A DNA stretch of 64,000 nucleotides from Phenylobacterium sp. (GTDB lineage: Bacteria; Pseudomonadota; Alphaproteobacteria; Caulobacterales; Caulobacteraceae): positions 248,001 to 312,000 of the forward strand of contig SSMU01000030.1 in NCBI GenBank assembly GCA_004799545.1. The letters run 5' to 3'. Each line of letters opens with the position of its first letter. Position 1 is the stretch's first letter. Positions 25,665-34,711 of this stretch are shown in pieces. A program made the translations under genes and the position numbers. Below the pieces are notes generated by a model. It did not search any database. It worked only from the letters and a program-made list of their open reading frames with translations, and was not told where the DNA came from.

Positions 25665-28536
25665 AATGCGCGTCGTCCCAGTTGTCGGCGGCGCGGGCCT
25701 CGACCACCAACGGCACGGAGATCGACACCGCCGGCTCGGCGGCCCGCTCCATGATCCGGCAGGCGACGGCGATCACCGCCTCGGCCTCGGCCTCCGGCGC
25801 CTCGAAGACCAGCTCGTCGTGCACCTGCAGCAGCATCTTCGCCGTCAGCCCGGCGTCGCGCAGCGCCTGCGGCATCCGGATCATGGCGCGGCGCATGATG
25901 TCCGCCGCCGCCCCCTGGATGGGCGCGTTGATCGCCGCCCGGTCGGCGAAGCCGCGCTCGGCCTGGCTCTTCCCGCGGGCCGCGGGGATATGCACCTTCC
26001 GCCCGAAGATGGTGGTCACATAGGCCTCGGCGCGGACCTGACGCTGCATGCGATCCATGTAGGTGCGGATGCCGGGGAAGCGCTCGAAGTAGGTCTTGAT
26101 GTAGGCGCCGGCCTCCTCGCGCGGGATCGATAGCTGGTTGGCCAGGCCGAAGGCCGAGATGCCGTAGACGATGCCGAAGTTGATCGCCTTGGCCCGGCGG
26201 CGGGTCTCGGCCGGCATGCCCTCGACCGGCACGCCGAACATCTCCGAGGCGGTCATGGCGTGGATGTCCAGCCCGTCGGCGAAGGCCTTCTTCAGCTGCG
26301 GGATGTCGCCGATGTGGGCCAACAGCCGCAGCTCGATCTGGCTGTAGTCGGCGCTGATCAGCACATGGCCGGGTTCGGCGATGAACGCCTTGCGGATCTT
26401 GCGGCCTTCCTCGGTGCGGATCGGAATGTTCTGCAGGTTGGGGTCGGTCGAGGCCAGCCGCCCGGTGGTCGCCGCCGCCAGGGAGTAGGAGGTGTGCACC
26501 CGGCCGGTCTTCGGATCGATCGCGGCCACCAGGTTGTCGGTATAGGTGCCCTTCAGCTTCGACAGTTGGCGCCAATCCAGCAGGATGCGTGGCAGCTCGT
26601 GGCCCTGGGCGGCCAGGTCCTCGAGCATCGAGGCGTCGGTGGACATGGCGCCGGTGGCGGTGGTGCGGCCCGAAGCCAGCCCCATCTCCTTGAACAGCAG
26701 GTCGCCGATCTGCTTGGGCGAGCCCAGGTTGAACGGCCGGCCGGCCACGCGGTGCGCCTCCAGCTCCAGCTCGGCCATGCGCACCGAGAAGTCGTTGGAG
26801 AGGGTGCGCAGCCGGTCGGGGTCGACCTTGACGCCCGCCAGCTCCATCTCGACCAACACCTTGGGCATCGGCCGCTCGAGGGTCTCGTAGACGGTGAGCA
26901 GGTGCTCGTGCGCCAGCCGGGGCCTGAGGTGCTCGTAGATGCGCAGGGTGACGTCGGCGTCCTCGGCCGCGTAGCAGGTCGCGGTGTTCAGCTCGACGTG
27001 CTTGAAGCTCTTCTGCGCCTTGCCGATCCCCGCCACCGTCTTGAAGCTGATCGGCTCGTGGTCCAGCAGCCGCCGGGAGAGCTCGTCCATGCCGTGGCTT
27101 TTGTGCAGGCCACCTTCCAGGGCGAAGCTGATCAGCATGGTGTCTTCGATCGGCCCGACCTGGACGCCATAGCGGGCGAGGACCGCCAGGTCGTACTTGC
27201 CGTTCTGGGCGACCTTCAGCACCGCCGGGCTTTCCAGCAGCGGCTTCAGGCGCGCGATCACCTCCTCGCAGGGAATCTGGTCGACCGCCGCCTTCTGCTC
27301 GAAGTCGAGACCGCCCGTCGCCTCGTGCTCATGCTCGTGGCCGACCGGGATGTAGCAGGCCTCGCCCGGCGCTATGGCCAGCGACACGCCGCAGAGGTTG
27401 GCGCTCGACGCCGATAGCGCGTCGGTCTCGGTGTCGAAGGCGATCAGGCCCTTGGCGAAGGCGCGTTCGATCCAGGCGTCGAGGGTCGCGAGGTCGCGGA
27501 CGCATTGGTAGGCGTTGACGTCGATCGCCCCGTGCTTGGGCGCTTCCAGCGTCCGGGCCTCCGGCGACGGCGTCGCGGCGGGTGCTGGGCCGCCGGCCGC
27601 CTCGCTGACCCGGCGGGCCAGGGTCCGGAACTCCATCTGGTCGAGGAAGGCCGCCAGCACCTCGGCCTCCGGCTCGCGCACGACGAGGTCGTCGATCGGC
27701 TCGGGCAGGGGGGTGTCGCAGTCGAGCCTCACCAGCTCGCGGGACAGGCGGATCTGGTCGGCGAAGTCGATCAGGGTCTGCCGGCGCTTGTCCTGTTTGA
27801 TCTCCGATGCGCGGGCCAGGAGCGTGTCGAGGTCGCCGTATTCGAGGATCAGGGCCGACGCCGTCTTGACGCCGATGCCGGGCGCGCCGGGGACGTTGTC
27901 CACCGAATCGCCGCACAGGGCCTGCACATCGACGACCTTGTTCGGCGGAACGCCGAACTTCTCGACGACTTGATCATGCCCGATACGCAGGTTCTTCATG
28001 GTGTCGAGCATCGAGACCTGCGGCCCGACGAGCTGCATTAGGTCCTTGTCGGAGGAGACGATCACCACCTCGCCGCCCAGGTCGCGGACCTTGCACGCAT
28101 AGGCGGCGATCAGGTCGTCCGCCTCGTAGCCCGGCAACTCCAGGCAGGGCACGCCGAACGCCCGGGTGGCCTCGCGCACCAGCGGGAACTGCGGGACCAG
28201 GTCCTCCGGCGGCGGCGGGCGGTGGGCCTTGTACTTGTCGTAGAGCTTGTTGCGGAAGGTCTCTTCCGAATGGTCGAAGATCACCGCCAGGTGGGTCGGC
28301 GCCTCGTCGCTGGCCTTCATGTCGACCAGCAGCTTCCACAGCATGTTGCAGAACCCCGCCACCGCGCCGACCGGCAGGCCGTCGGTCTTGCGGGTCAGGG
28401 GCGGCAGGGCATGGAAGGCCCGGAAGATGAACCCCGAGCCGTCGACCAGGTAGAGCCGGACGTTCGGCCCGTCCTGGGTGGGCTCGCGCGGAATCTCATC
28501 GAGAGTCTCAGGCGGGGCGTCGAGGGTGTCGCTCAT
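25663..28536 (-). CDS. polA: DNA polymerase I
   Basis: 957 residues, start at the ATG before SDTLDAPPE; the frame stays open upstream of it but no longer resembles PolA. All three domains are present. The 5'-3' exonuclease (about 27-310) has YLVDGSGFIFRAFHALPPL and PGYEADDLIAA. The 3'-5' proofreading exonuclease retains its DEDDy residues (IAFDTETD, VAQNGKYDLAVL, YAAEDAD), unlike some PolA enzymes where it is lost. The polymerase has motif A SADYSQIELRLLA, motif B RRRAKAINFGIVYG and motif C QVHDELVFE. Role: lagging-strand processing and repair. It is divergent from a phosphodiesterase-like gene. Confidence 0.97.
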   Translation of the reverse strand: MSDTLDAPPETLDEIPREPTQDGPNVRLYLVDGSGFIFRAFHALPPLTRKTDGLPVGAVAGFCNMLWKLLVDMKASDEAPTHLAVIFDHSEETFRNKLYDKYKAHRPPPPEDLVPQFPLVREATRAFGVPCLELPGYEADDLIAAYACKVRDLGGEVVIVSSDKDLMQLVGPQVSMLDTMKNLRIGHDQVVEKFGVPPNKVVDVQALCGDSVDNVPGAPGIGVKTASALILEYGDLDTLLARASEIKQDKRRQTLIDFADQIRLSRELVRLDCDTPLPEPIDDLVVREPEAEVLAAFLDQMEFRTLARRVSEAAGGPAPAATPSPEARTLEAPKHGAIDVNAYQCVRDLATLDAWIERAFAKGLIAFDTETDALSASSANLCGVSLAIAPGEACYIPVGHEHEHEATGGLDFEQKAAVDQIPCEEVIARLKPLLESPAVLKVAQNGKYDLAVLARYGVQVGPIEDTMLISFALEGGLHKSHGMDELSRRLLDHEPISFKTVAGIGKAQKSFKHVELNTATCYAAEDADVTLRIYEHLRPRLAHEHLLTVYETLERPMPKVLVEMELAGVKVDPDRLRTLSNDFSVRMAELELEAHRVAGRPFNLGSPKQIGDLLFKEMGLASGRTTATGAMSTDASMLEDLAAQGHELPRILLDWRQLSKLKGTYTDNLVAAIDPKTGRVHTSYSLAAATTGRLASTDPNLQNIPIRTEEGRKIRKAFIAEPGHVLISADYSQIELRLLAHIGDIPQLKKAFADGLDIHAMTASEMFGVPVEGMPAETRRRAKAINFGIVYGISAFGLANQLSIPREEAGAYIKTYFERFPGIRTYMDRMQRQVRAEAYVTTIFGRKVHIPAARGKSQAERGFADRAAINAPIQGAAADIMRRAMIRMPQALRDAGLTAKMLLQVHDELVFEAPEAEAEAVIAVACRIMERAAEPAVSISVPLVVEARAADNWDDAH

Positions 28537-28639
28537 GACCCCAAGATAGGCGCGCACGGGGCCAAGGTCATCTGCCACCGGACGCTTGACGGGCGCCTTT
28601 TGCGGGGGTGGCATCGCGTCGACCATCCGAGGGGCGCCC

Positions 28640-29191
28640 ATGGTTGCGAGCCAGGCCTTCGAGGCGCGGACCATCGCGGTCCTCGCCGACTGCCATATCC
28701 ATCCGGGTGGCGGGCCGGACTGGAGCGAGGCCGTGCTCCAGGCCCTGGCCGGCGTCGACCTGATCGTGACGCTGGGCGACATGGGCGAGGCCGCCGGCCT
28801 CGACCGGCTGGCGCGGATCGCGCCGGTGGTGGGCGTGATCGGCGCCGACGACCAGCCGGATCCGCGCACCGCCGAAACGCTGCGCCGGCTCAGCATCGGC
28901 GGCCTGTCGCTGGGCTGCGTGTTCGATCCCGCGGCGGCCGGGCTCGCCGCGTCCACCGAGCCCTTCGCGCCGGCGGACGATTGGCCGGCGGCGCTCGAGG
29001 CCGCGTTCGGCGGGCCGGTCGACGCCCTGCTCTACGCGTCCACCCACCGGCCGGCGGCGGCGGAGATCGCGGGGCGCTGGGCGATCAACCCCGGCAGCGC
29101 CCTGTTGCCGGCGGAGGGTTCCACGCCGGCCTTCGCGCGGTTGAGCTTCGCGGGCGGCCGCTTGGCCTGCGAGATCGTGGCGATCAGCTGA
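28640..29191 (+). CDS. Degenerate YfcE/MJ0936-type phosphodiesterase-like protein
   Basis: 183 residues from the ATG preceded by GAGGGG. The frame of a calcineurin-like phosphodiesterase is recognisable: VLADCHIHPG (D-x-H), TLGDMGE (G-D), then a strand, and near the end YASTHRPAAAEIAGRWAINPGS, which matches the family end G-H-T-H-x-P...N-P-G-S. Several metal ligands are changed: the Asn of G-N-x-D is Ala (IGADD), the middle His (usually H-G) is missing, and the first His of G-H-T-H is Ser. A catalytically dead or altered protein is likely. It overlaps the next gene's end by 8 bases, tail to tail. Confidence 0.7.
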   Translation: MVASQAFEARTIAVLADCHIHPGGGPDWSEAVLQALAGVDLIVTLGDMGEAAGLDRLARIAPVVGVIGADDQPDPRTAETLRRLSIGGLSLGCVFDPAAAGLAASTEPFAPADDWPAALEAAFGGPVDALLYASTHRPAAAEIAGRWAINPGSALLPAEGSTPAFARLSFAGGRLACEIVAIS

Positions 29192-29987
29192 ACCGCGTGT
29201 TGAGGTTGGGCGCCTTGGCGCTGGCCGCGAAGGGCTGCGCTTCGCCGGTGGCGAGATAGGCGGCGGCCGCCGCGGCAAGGTCCGCGTAGACCGCCAGGAA
29301 GGGCGCGGCGCCCGAGCTGAGCCGTCGCACGCCCAGGGCCTGCAGCCGCTCGGCCGGCGCCAGGCCGGTCAGCAGCATGATGTTCAGCGGCAATTCGATC
29401 GCCTCGGCCAGGCGACCGATCAGATCGTCGTCCTTGGCGCCGGGGACGAAGATGCCGTCGGCGCCGGCGTCCCGGTAGCGCTCGGCGCGCTGCACGGTCT
29501 CGGCGTAGGCCGCGTGGCCCTCGGCCAGCCGCTTCAGGTAGACGTCGATGCGGGCGTTGATGAACAACGGCACGCCGCTGGCGTCGGCCGCCTCGCGCGC
29601 CGCTTCGATCTTGCGGGCGTGCAGGTCCGGGGCGCGAGCTCCGTCCTCCAGGTTGATGCCGACGGCGCCGGCCTCGATGACCGCGCGGATCACCTCGGCC
29701 AGCTCGGAAAGATCGTCGGTGTAGCCGCCCTCGATGTCGGCGGTGAAGGGGAGGTCGATGACCCGCGCACAGGCCGAGACCGTCGCCAGCAGGTTCTCCC
29801 GTGGCAGGGCGTCACCGTCCGGGTAGCCATGCGCCCAGGCGACGGCGGCGGAGGAGGTCGCCACCGCCTTCGCGCCCGCATCGGCCATGATCGCCGCGCT
29901 CGCGGCGTCCCAGGCATTGGGCAGCACCAGAATCTCGCTCCCGTGGTGCAGGGCCTTGAACGCCGCCGCCTTCGCCTTCTGGTCCAT
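29184..29987 (-). CDS. Isocitrate lyase / PEP mutase family protein
   Basis: 267 residues, a TIM-barrel lyase of the PEP mutase superfamily. VLPNAWDAASAAI, TSSAAVAWAHGYPDGD, FTADIEGGYTDD and GINLEDGARAP correspond to the substrate and Mg-binding loops. The isocitrate lyase Cys motif (K-K-C-G-H) is absent, so it is not a glyoxylate-shunt enzyme. The nearest described activities are 2-methylisocitrate lyase-like, oxaloacetate hydrolase or phosphonopyruvate-related, and which one applies is unclear. Single gene. Confidence 0.88.
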   Translation of the reverse strand: MDQKAKAAAFKALHHGSEILVLPNAWDAASAAIMADAGAKAVATSSAAVAWAHGYPDGDALPRENLLATVSACARVIDLPFTADIEGGYTDDLSELAEVIRAVIEAGAVGINLEDGARAPDLHARKIEAAREAADASGVPLFINARIDVYLKRLAEGHAAYAETVQRAERYRDAGADGIFVPGAKDDDLIGRLAEAIELPLNIMLLTGLAPAERLQALGVRRLSSGAAPFLAVYADLAAAAAAYLATGEAQPFAASAKAPNLNTRFS

Positions 29988-30108
29988 GATCCCCTCCGAT
30001 GCTCAAGCTTCAGGGGCAGATATAGGGACGGCTGCGAGGGCTGCTTGCGGAAAACGGACTCCGACGCGCGAGTTTCAGGGCGCGAACGAAACCGGCTAAG
30101 ACCCGCTC

Positions 30109-31245
30109 GTGCGTACGGCCCTCACCCGCCTGATCCTGACCGACTTCCGCTCCTACCCGGCGGCCGAGCTGCCGCTCGACGGCCGGCCGGTCTATCTGGT
30201 CGGGCCGAACGGGGCGGGGAAGACCAACCTCTTGGAGGCGGTCAGCCTGCTGACCCCTGGCCGCGGTCTGCGCGGCGCAAGCCTCGCCGAGGTCGGCCGC
30301 CGGCTGCCGGGCGAGGCCAAGGGCCGGGCCTGGGCGGTCGCCGCCACGGTCAGCGCGGACGGCGAGGAGACCCGGCTCGGCACGGGCGTCGAGCAGGCGG
30401 GCGCGGCGCGGCGCACCGTGCGCCTCGAAGGCGAGACCGTGCCGCCCGGCCGGCTCGCCGACCACCTGCGCCAGGTCTGGCTGACGCCGGCCCAGGACCG
30501 GCTGTTCCTGGAGGGTCCCGGCGAGCGGCGGCGGTTCTTCGACCGGCTGGTGTTCGCCGGCGAGCCGCGCCACGCCGCCCATGCCCAGGCCTATGAGCGG
30601 GGCCTGCGCGAGCGCATGCGGCTGCTCACCGAGGGCCCGGCCGACCCGGCCTGGCTCGACGCGCTGGAAGCCCGCATGACCGAGGCCGGCGCCCTGATGG
30701 CCGAGGCCCGCGCCCGGACGCTTACGGCCCTGCAGGCGGAGATCGACAGCCGCGGCGAGCGACCCTTCCCGCGGGCGACGCTGGCGCTGACCGGAGAGTG
30801 GGAGCAGCTGGCCGGCGCGGGCGCCGAGATCGCCGACATCGAGGCGAAGCTGGCCGCGGCGCTCACCGCCGCCCGCGACCGCGACGCCGCCGCCGGCCGC
30901 GCGCTCACCGGCCCGCACCGCGGCGACCTGTCGGTGATCCACGCCGAGAAGGACCGCCCGGCCGCCGAGTGCTCCACCGGCGAGCAGAAGGCCCTGATCC
31001 TCAACCTGGTGCTGGCCCAGGCCGCGCGCCTGGCCCGCGTCGCCGCCGCCCCCTCGCCGATCCTGTTGCTGGACGAGGTCGCCGCCCACCTGGACGCCCG
31101 GCGCCGCACCGCCCTGTTCGACGAGATCGAGGCGCTGGGCCTGCAGGCCTTCCTGACCGGCACGGACGACCACCTGTTCGAAGGCCTCGCCGGCCGCGCC
31201 CAGGGCCTCCGCGTCGACGCTTCGGGTTTTGCGCCACTGGGCTGA
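30109..31245 (+). CDS. recF: DNA replication/repair protein RecF
   Basis: 378 residues, GTG start. An SMC-like ATPase that loads RecA at gaps with RecO and RecR. Walker A VGPNGAGKTNLLEA lies near residue 30, the signature STGEQKALILNLVLAQA near 290, and Walker B ILLLDEVAAHLD near 320. N-terminal LTRLILTDFRSYPAAEL is the standard RecF opening. It precedes gyrB on the same strand, as in Caulobacter, although dnaA and dnaN are not next to it. Confidence 0.96.
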   Translation: MRTALTRLILTDFRSYPAAELPLDGRPVYLVGPNGAGKTNLLEAVSLLTPGRGLRGASLAEVGRRLPGEAKGRAWAVAATVSADGEETRLGTGVEQAGAARRTVRLEGETVPPGRLADHLRQVWLTPAQDRLFLEGPGERRRFFDRLVFAGEPRHAAHAQAYERGLRERMRLLTEGPADPAWLDALEARMTEAGALMAEARARTLTALQAEIDSRGERPFPRATLALTGEWEQLAGAGAEIADIEAKLAAALTAARDRDAAAGRALTGPHRGDLSVIHAEKDRPAAECSTGEQKALILNLVLAQAARLARVAAAPSPILLLDEVAAHLDARRRTALFDEIEALGLQAFLTGTDDHLFEGLAGRAQGLRVDASGFAPLG

Positions 31246-31409
31246 CAGCGGCCGGCCGATTTCACCCTAAAGACGTGCAGAATCAGGGCGAAACCCTATA
31301 TAGAAGAGCGTGATCCCACAGGGCTGCGCGCGCCGCGCGAAATCGCCCTGCCGACCCCCCGGCGCCGATGGCCGCGACCCCCGCGCCCGACCGCCCAGCT
31401 GGACGTAGA

Positions 31410-33860
31410 ATGAGCGAAGACAACGAGACGAACGCTGGCCCCGACTCCGATGGGCTGGACGCCAACGGCCAGGGCGAATACGGCGCGGATTCGATCAAGG
31501 TTCTCAAGGGCCTGGACGCCGTACGCAAGCGGCCGGGCATGTATATCGGCGACACCGACGACGGCTCGGGCCTGCACCACATGGTCTATGAGGTGGTCGA
31601 CAACGCCATCGACGAGGCGCTGGCCGGCTACGCCACCCGCGTCGAGGTGATCCTCGAAGCCGACGGTTCCTGCACGGTCACCGACGACGGCCGCGGCATC
31701 CCCACCGACATCCACGAGGGCGAGGGCGTCTCGGCGGCCGAGGTCATCATGACCCAGCTGCACGCCGGCGGTAAATTCGACCAGAACTCCTACAAAGTCA
31801 GCGGCGGGCTGCACGGGGTGGGCGTCTCGGTGGTCAACGCCCTCTCCGACTTCCTGAAGCTGAAGATCCATCGTGGCGGCCAGACCCACGAGATGGTGTT
31901 CCAGCGGGGCGATCCAGTGTCTCCGCTGAAGGTGATCGGCAGGTCCCCCTTGCGCGAGAATGGCGAGTTCCTGACCGGCACCGAGGTCAACTTCCTGCCG
32001 TCGCTGGAGACCTTCGCCTTCATCGACTTCGACCTGAAGACGCTTGAGCACCGGCTGCGCGAGCTGGCCTTCCTGAACTCCGGGGTGACCATCTGGCTGA
32101 AGGACCGCCGCGGGGCCGAGCCCTTCGAGGAGGTCATGCACTACGAGGGCGGCATCGAGGCCTTCGTGCGCCACCTGGACAAGGCTAAGACCGCCCTGAT
32201 CAAGGCGCCGATCGTCATCCGCGGCCAGCGGGAGAACGTCGAGCTGGACCTCTCGCTGTGGTGGAACGACAGCTACCACGAGAACGTCCTGTGCTTCACC
32301 AACAACATCCCGCAGCGGGACGGCGGCACCCACCTGGCGGCCTTCCGTTCGGCCCTCACCCGGATCATCACCAACTATGCGGAGACGTCCGGCGCCGCGC
32401 GGCGGGAGAAGGTCTCGGTGTCCGGCGAGGACGCCCGCGAGGGCCTCACCTGCGTGCTCTCGGTGAAGATCCCCGACCCGAAGTTCTCCTCCCAGACCAA
32501 GGACAAGCTGGTCTCCTCCGAGGTCCGCCCGGCGGTGGAGGGCCTGGTCTCCGAGGGCATCGGCAGCTGGTTCGAGGAACATCCCAACGAGGCCCGGCTG
32601 ATCGTCCAGAAGATCACCGAGGCCGCCGCCGCCCGCGAGGCGGCGCGCAAGGCGCGTGAGCTCACCCGGCGCAAGTCGGCGCTCGACATCACCTCCCTGC
32701 CCGGCAAGCTCGCCGATTGCGCGGAGAAGGATCCGGCCAAGTCGGAGATCTTCATCGTCGAGGGCGATTCCGCCGGCGGCTCGGCCAAGCAGGCCCGCAA
32801 CCGCGACAACCAGGCGATCCTGCCGCTCAGAGGCAAGATTCTCAACGTCGAGCGCGCCCGCTTCGACAAGATGCTGGCCTCAGAGCAGATCGGCACCCTG
32901 ATCACAGCCCTCGGCGCCGGCATTGGCGTCGAGGACTTCGACATCGAGAAGATCCGCTACCACAAGATCATCCTGATGACCGACGCCGACGTCGACGGCG
33001 CCCACATCCGCACCCTGCTGCTGACCTTCTTCTACCGGCAGATGCGCGAGGTGATCGACCGCGGCTACCTCTATATCGCCCAGCCGCCGCTCTATAAGGC
33101 GTCGAAGGGCAAGTCGGTCCGCTACCTCAAGGATGACGCCGAGCTGGAGATCTACCTGATCGACGAAGGCGTCGACGGCGCGACCCTACAGCTCTCCTCG
33201 GGCGAGCGGCTGGCCGGCCAGGACCTGCTGGCCATGGTCACCACCGCCCGCGGCGCCAAGGCCAATGTCGAGCGGCTCGCCGCCCGCGCGCCGGCCTTCG
33301 CGGTGGAGCAGGCGGCGCTGGCCGGCCTGCTGGCCGAGGGCGGCGATCCCGCCAAGGCGGCGAAGCGGCTCGACCTCTACGCCGAGGAAGGCGACGGCGC
33401 CTGGGAAGGCGCCAAGGGCGAGGGCGGCGGCTACGTCTTCAGCCGCGTGAAGCGCGGGGTCTCCGAGCGCATCGTGCTCGACGAGCTCTTGCTGCATGCC
33501 GCCGACGCGCGGCGCCTGGCGGAGCGCTCCAAGGAGCTGGCCAAGATCTTCGAGGCGCCGGCCACCTACACTCGCAAAGAGCGCACCACCACGGTGCGCG
33601 GCCCGATCGACCTGGTGAACGCGGTGATGGACAACGGCCGCCGCGGCCTGGCCATCCAGCGCTACAAGGGCCTCGGCGAGATGAACGCCGACCAGCTCTG
33701 GGAAACCACCCTGGACTCCAACGCCCGCACCCTGCTGCAGGTGAAGGTCGATCACGCCGAGGACGCCGGCGACATGTTCGCCCGGCTGATGGGCGACCTG
33801 GTCGAACCCCGCCGCGAGTTCATCCAGGAAAACGCCCTCGACGCCGAGGTGGACGTCTAG
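31410..33860 (+). CDS. gyrB: DNA gyrase subunit B
   Basis: 816 residues if started at the ATG before SEDNETNAG; another in-frame ATG lies 14 codons upstream, but no ribosome binding site is seen there. The ATPase domain has EVVDNAIDEALAGY, DDGRGIPTDIH and GGLHGVGVSVVNAL. The TOPRIM domain has VEGDSAGGSAKQARNR, PLRGKILNVE and DADVDGAHI. An Ala/Gly-rich insertion at about residues 590-690, typical of alphaproteobacterial GyrB, precedes the C-terminal RYKGLGEMNADQLWETTLD. The first 30 residues are acidic and disordered. 164 bases separate it from recF, enough for its own promoter. Confidence 0.97.
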   Translation: MSEDNETNAGPDSDGLDANGQGEYGADSIKVLKGLDAVRKRPGMYIGDTDDGSGLHHMVYEVVDNAIDEALAGYATRVEVILEADGSCTVTDDGRGIPTDIHEGEGVSAAEVIMTQLHAGGKFDQNSYKVSGGLHGVGVSVVNALSDFLKLKIHRGGQTHEMVFQRGDPVSPLKVIGRSPLRENGEFLTGTEVNFLPSLETFAFIDFDLKTLEHRLRELAFLNSGVTIWLKDRRGAEPFEEVMHYEGGIEAFVRHLDKAKTALIKAPIVIRGQRENVELDLSLWWNDSYHENVLCFTNNIPQRDGGTHLAAFRSALTRIITNYAETSGAARREKVSVSGEDAREGLTCVLSVKIPDPKFSSQTKDKLVSSEVRPAVEGLVSEGIGSWFEEHPNEARLIVQKITEAAAAREAARKARELTRRKSALDITSLPGKLADCAEKDPAKSEIFIVEGDSAGGSAKQARNRDNQAILPLRGKILNVERARFDKMLASEQIGTLITALGAGIGVEDFDIEKIRYHKIILMTDADVDGAHIRTLLLTFFYRQMREVIDRGYLYIAQPPLYKASKGKSVRYLKDDAELEIYLIDEGVDGATLQLSSGERLAGQDLLAMVTTARGAKANVERLAARAPAFAVEQAALAGLLAEGGDPAKAAKRLDLYAEEGDGAWEGAKGEGGGYVFSRVKRGVSERIVLDELLLHAADARRLAERSKELAKIFEAPATYTRKERTTTVRGPIDLVNAVMDNGRRGLAIQRYKGLGEMNADQLWETTLDSNARTLLQVKVDHAEDAGDMFARLMGDLVEPRREFIQENALDAEVDV

Positions 33861-33866
33861 CGGAGC

Positions 33867-34172
33867 CTATTCCGCCGCTTCGCCGACCTCGCCGACCAGG
33901 GCCCTGAGCGCCGCGGCGTGGGCGGCGAAGGCCTTGCGGCCGGCCGGCGTCATGGCCAGCCAGGTCCGCTGGCGGCCGCCGGAGGTCGCCTTGCGGACGG
34001 CGACGTAGCCCGCCTCCTCCAGGGTCTTCACATGCTTGGAGAGCACCGATTCCGAGACGTCGAGCATCTCCCGCACCGTCGCGAAGTCGATCGTATGAGC
34101 CGCCGCCAGCATGGCGCAGATCTGTAGCCGCAAGGGCGCATGGATGGTGGGGTCGAGAACCGCCGCCGGCAT
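33867..34172 (-). CDS. Winged-helix transcriptional regulator (HTH_34 / MarR-ArsR-like)
   Basis: 101 residues: a single winged helix. HAPLRLQICAMLAAA begins helix 1; SESVLSKHVKTLEEAGYV is the recognition helix and turn; GGRQRTWLAMTPAGRKAF forms the wing and last helix. This is the transcriptional-regulator family usually paired with a small membrane protein. The ATG overlaps the stop of that upstream membrane gene (TGATG), so the two are translated together from one mRNA. The promoter region carries two identical inverted repeats that are strong candidates for its own operators. Confidence 0.88.
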   Translation of the reverse strand: MPAAVLDPTIHAPLRLQICAMLAAAHTIDFATVREMLDVSESVLSKHVKTLEEAGYVAVRKATSGGRQRTWLAMTPAGRKAFAAHAAALRALVGEVGEAAE

Positions 34173-34621
34173 CAGATGGCGTCCAGGTCGCGGCGATAGG
34201 CCCACTGCCAGATATAGCCGGCGGCCGTGCCCAGGACCGCGATCAGTGCGCCGGCGATCAGGAAGACGCCGCGCAGGTGCAGATCGAAACTCGCCCAGGC
34301 GGCCAGCAGGAAGATGGCTGCGTAGAGCCCCACCAATATCGCCACCACCGCCCGGGTGCGCCCCGCCCGGTAACCCGGGATCCACATGCCGGTATGTCGC
34401 TTGTAGGCCTGCATCATCAGTCCGGCCCCGATGCAGCAGGCGATCGGATAGACGATGCGCCAGACGAACGGCGCATCCTGCACCGCGGCCAGCCCGCCGA
34501 GCATCAGGCCCAGGGTTGGATGGTACCAGCGCGGCGGCTCGGCCCGTTCGGCCATCTGGCGATTGGTCGCCTGCAACAGCTCCAGCGCGCTGCGGCTGTC
34601 GTGCTCGGGGGTCGAAGACAT
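34172..34621 (-). CDS. Small integral membrane protein paired with the regulator
   Basis: 149 residues; the start is the second in-frame initiation codon (ATG at MSSTPEHDS) because AGAGG lies seven bases before it. A hydrophilic N-terminus of about 40 residues with LELLQATNRQMAERAEPPRWYHP is followed by four predicted membrane segments in two pairs, the last two joined by a short SFDLHLRGVF loop, and a short basic C-terminus. I do not recognise a function. In similar regulator/membrane-protein pairs the regulator controls both genes, which fits the operators upstream. Confidence 0.75.
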   Translation of the reverse strand: MSSTPEHDSRSALELLQATNRQMAERAEPPRWYHPTLGLMLGGLAAVQDAPFVWRIVYPIACCIGAGLMMQAYKRHTGMWIPGYRAGRTRAVVAILVGLYAAIFLLAAWASFDLHLRGVFLIAGALIAVLGTAAGYIWQWAYRRDLDAI

Positions 34622-34634
34622 GGATGAACCTCTC

Positions 34635-34701
34635 ACTTTCCAACGCGGAAAGTAGCGTCGCTTTCCAAGTCGTCAAGTTAAAACTTTCCAGAGCGGAAAG
34701 T
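34635..34701 (-). promoter_or_regulatory. Twin operators and promoter for the membrane-protein/regulator operon
   Basis: Two inverted repeats with identical arms, ACTTTCC-N5-GGAAAGT, lie at 34635-34653 and 34683-34701. Their centres are 48 bases apart. A half-site (TTTCC within CTTTCCA, 34661-34667) lies between. On the minus strand a promoter can be read: TTGACG (34671-34676) and TACTTT (34649-34654) separated by 16 bases. Operator 1 covers the -10 and operator 2 lies just upstream of the -35, which fits repression. Confidence 0.75.
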
Positions 34702-34711
34702 GAGGTCGCGA

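Noticed and set aside
29184..29987. Isocitrate lyase of the glyoxylate shunt
   Set aside because: The K-K-C-G-H active-site motif is absent and the protein is too short.
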